Source of the DNA: Cladocopium goreaui | Taxonomy: Eukaryota > Sar > Dinophyceae > Suessiales > Symbiodiniaceae | Assembly: GCA_947184155.2 (NCBI GenBank) | Contig: CAMXCT020000525.1 | Location: 176,927 to 240,926 of the forward strand | Reading direction: 5' to 3' | Length of the DNA: 64,000 nt | Part shown: one piece after another, positions 62,200 to 64,000 of the stretch | Numbering within the stretch: position 1 is the first letter of the stretch | Layout: each line of letters starts with the position of its first letter | Notes under the pieces: model-generated | Told to the model about the DNA's origin: nothing | The model's database searches: none | The model's input: the letters and a program-made list of their open reading frames with translations, nothing else | Program-made: the position numbers and the translations under genes

Positions 62200-64000
62200 A
62201 AATGGGCAAGAAAAGTCAAGAAACAAACATGAAGAAACAAGGGCAGAAACAAGATACATCCAGGATCATCCAGGTGATAGATCCCAGATCCCAAAACACG
62301 ACTCTTGGCCTTGCCTCATGCCCCAAATCCAACCGCCACACAGACACGCAACAGAAACCATGCTAGGAACAGATTCAAGTAGCAACACTTTGTGCAAGGA
62401 CCCCTCCATGAGTCGCAAAACCTTGAGCTTCTAACGATTCTAACACTGCCATGACAACCCTGAATACATCCAACCCACAAACATTGGCCCATCGTAATGC
62501 AGCTGCGTCACCCTAATTGCCAGCACCTCTATATTTCACAGTGGCTTGATTTAAATGATGCCAAGGTCGCTGGCTAAGCTTGGGCTATTGACAGTTATTG
62601 AGCATATTTGTCCTAGCCTGAAAGACCCATTCTGGCCAAGCCTACCGCTGTGAATTGACCTAGAGTCTGATTCCTTCAAATCCTTCAGCCTCAAAGCATC
62701 ACCAGTTCAAGATGTCTCAAACCCTTTTGACCATGGCCTCGCCAACTACGTGGATTTGACCTCAAAGAGAGCAGCTTTCAACTTCATGCTGAGAATCTAT
62801 CAGAAAATAAAGGGCAAAGAGGTAGTTGAGAGAGTTGAAAAATACCCCACCATCATGACATCATGGCACATCACCAAACGATTAACACCGATTAAGTCTC
62901 CCCAAACCCAAGACTCAAACCCTTCCCCCAAACTGAACCCCTGATTTGCCTAGCAAACTAGGCATCCACACAAAGGCTATGAACATCTCTGCCTGATTCT
63001 TGGCACAGCCGCTCCAAGTTCCTGGTTTGGGGCATGTTCATGAGCTGTTCAACCCCTGGCCACCGGCGAAAGTCAGCTAATGTATCTATCCGCTCTAAAG
63101 AAACATGGCGCCAACTGGTTTAAAACATCAACATCTTTCTTGCGAAAACATTTTTTCTCATTTTTTCTTCTGTCAACCATTGCAACAGCCCCTGAAGCTA
63201 CATGCGTCAAGTCAAACATCATCAAAATCAGGACACATCATAAAACACCGTGAAACATCAGAAACATCATGAAACATCATGAACCATCATCCCACAAATG
63301 TTTGTTTGTGTTGGCGGTAGCAATTTCCTGTTGGTTTTGGGTGACAGCTGAACTCCCCGGCACCTTATGTTATACCCGCTGTTGTGAGGCAGCAATGGCT
63401 CGATGGGTCTCACCATGGCATAGACCATGGGATGATGAACCACCTACCGCAGTCGCAGTGGTGAAGGCCTCTTCCTTTATTCTTTTCATACTCCTGGATG
63501 TACTATATATATAATATATGATCAATGATCATATATGATCATATATGAGTGGCGGACAAAATTATATACTGCCTACTCGCAATGGACATGGCCAAAGTGG
63601 GTGGTCCCCTATCGGTTGTGAAGGTTTCAGCACAAATTTGAACAGCCCAAGTCCAGTCCCTACTACTATTTAGTCTTCCATTAATTTTGTCGGTTACTCA
63701 TATACCATATACATATATATATATATATACATAAGTATATGCATACATGCATGCTAGATAATATAGTGATGCCATGTCTTTAGTATCTTTGCCTGCCCCC
63801 CCTCACAAGTACTTGAATCCGATCCTCTTTCTCGTGTCCTGATGTGTTCCCATCTATCTCTTCGTGGTGCTGAAAAGATGCAACATCCACCAAGCCCGAC
63901 ACACATGCCATGGCAAATGATCGTTGCATTCACCTGCCTTCCCAGTGCAACGGAAATGTCTAGCTAACAAAAAAAGTTATCACAAACTCATCAAACAAAC
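62200..64000. other. no gene recognised
   Basis: AT-rich sequence with GAAACATCAT repeats near 63250-63290 and a TA microsatellite at 63500-63550 and 63700-63735. A plus-strand open stretch near 62740-62850 (VDLTSKRAAFNFMLRIYQKI) looks protein-like but has no other support. Confidence 0.35.

Overview
The window reads as nuclear genome of a dinoflagellate, probably of the Symbiodiniaceae/Suessiales type. The evidence is: host genes cut into small exons separated by long AT-rich introns; introns that need GC and GA donors as well as GT; every host gene I can reconstruct lying on the minus strand, as in dinoflagellate unidirectional gene blocks; Ty1/copia polyproteins of a dinoflagellate flavour; and many minisatellites and palindromes. 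No bacterial-style operon, rRNA or convincing tRNA is visible.

Layout from left to right. (1) 0.8-12.65 kb, minus strand: a secreted/ER metallophosphoesterase rebuilt here from seven exons that join in phase and carry SDTH, SGD, GNHD, TH and GHIH. Its 8.3-kb fourth intron holds a decayed copia element on the plus strand (4.3-9.1 kb). (2) 15-26 kb: scattered minus-strand exons, including a GH71/GH99-like glycoside hydrolase at 18.4-19.8 kb. (3) 28.4-39.6 kb: exons of one or more minus-strand genes, mostly a repeat protein of the FASTK/octotricopeptide-like type (repeat core resembling LSNLAWAFATL), with introns full of minisatellites and perfect hairpins. (4) 39.68-59.06 kb: a 19.4-kb Ty1/copia LTR retrotransposon on the minus strand, inserted in a GATA microsatellite. 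(5) 60-62.2 kb: exons of one or more unidentified minus-strand genes; the rest of the right end is empty or simple repeat.

The large element is the main result. In its own direction it has a 229-bp LTR, a short leader with a hairpin, a long coiled-coil Gag extension, Gag with a CCCH finger, retropepsin, integrase, reverse transcriptase and RNase H. Downstream of RNase H, where most copia elements end, it carries a further ~9 kb of nearly continuous coding sequence. That extra region contains a methyltransferase-like domain (PC...E signature), two tandem hairpins followed by a good ATG, and a large module with a Tpt1/KptA-like RNA 2'-phosphotransferase (ADP-ribosyltransferase-fold) domain, zinc-binding clusters and a Gly/Lys-rich tail.

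The reading frame is broken only by about seven one-base-type shifts, with no in-frame stop inside the long blocks. Yet the two LTRs are only about three-quarters identical by eye, which is a contradiction that deserves checking. Both LTRs keep an 11-nt block identical to the 3' end of the dinoflagellate spliced leader, on the element's sense strand.
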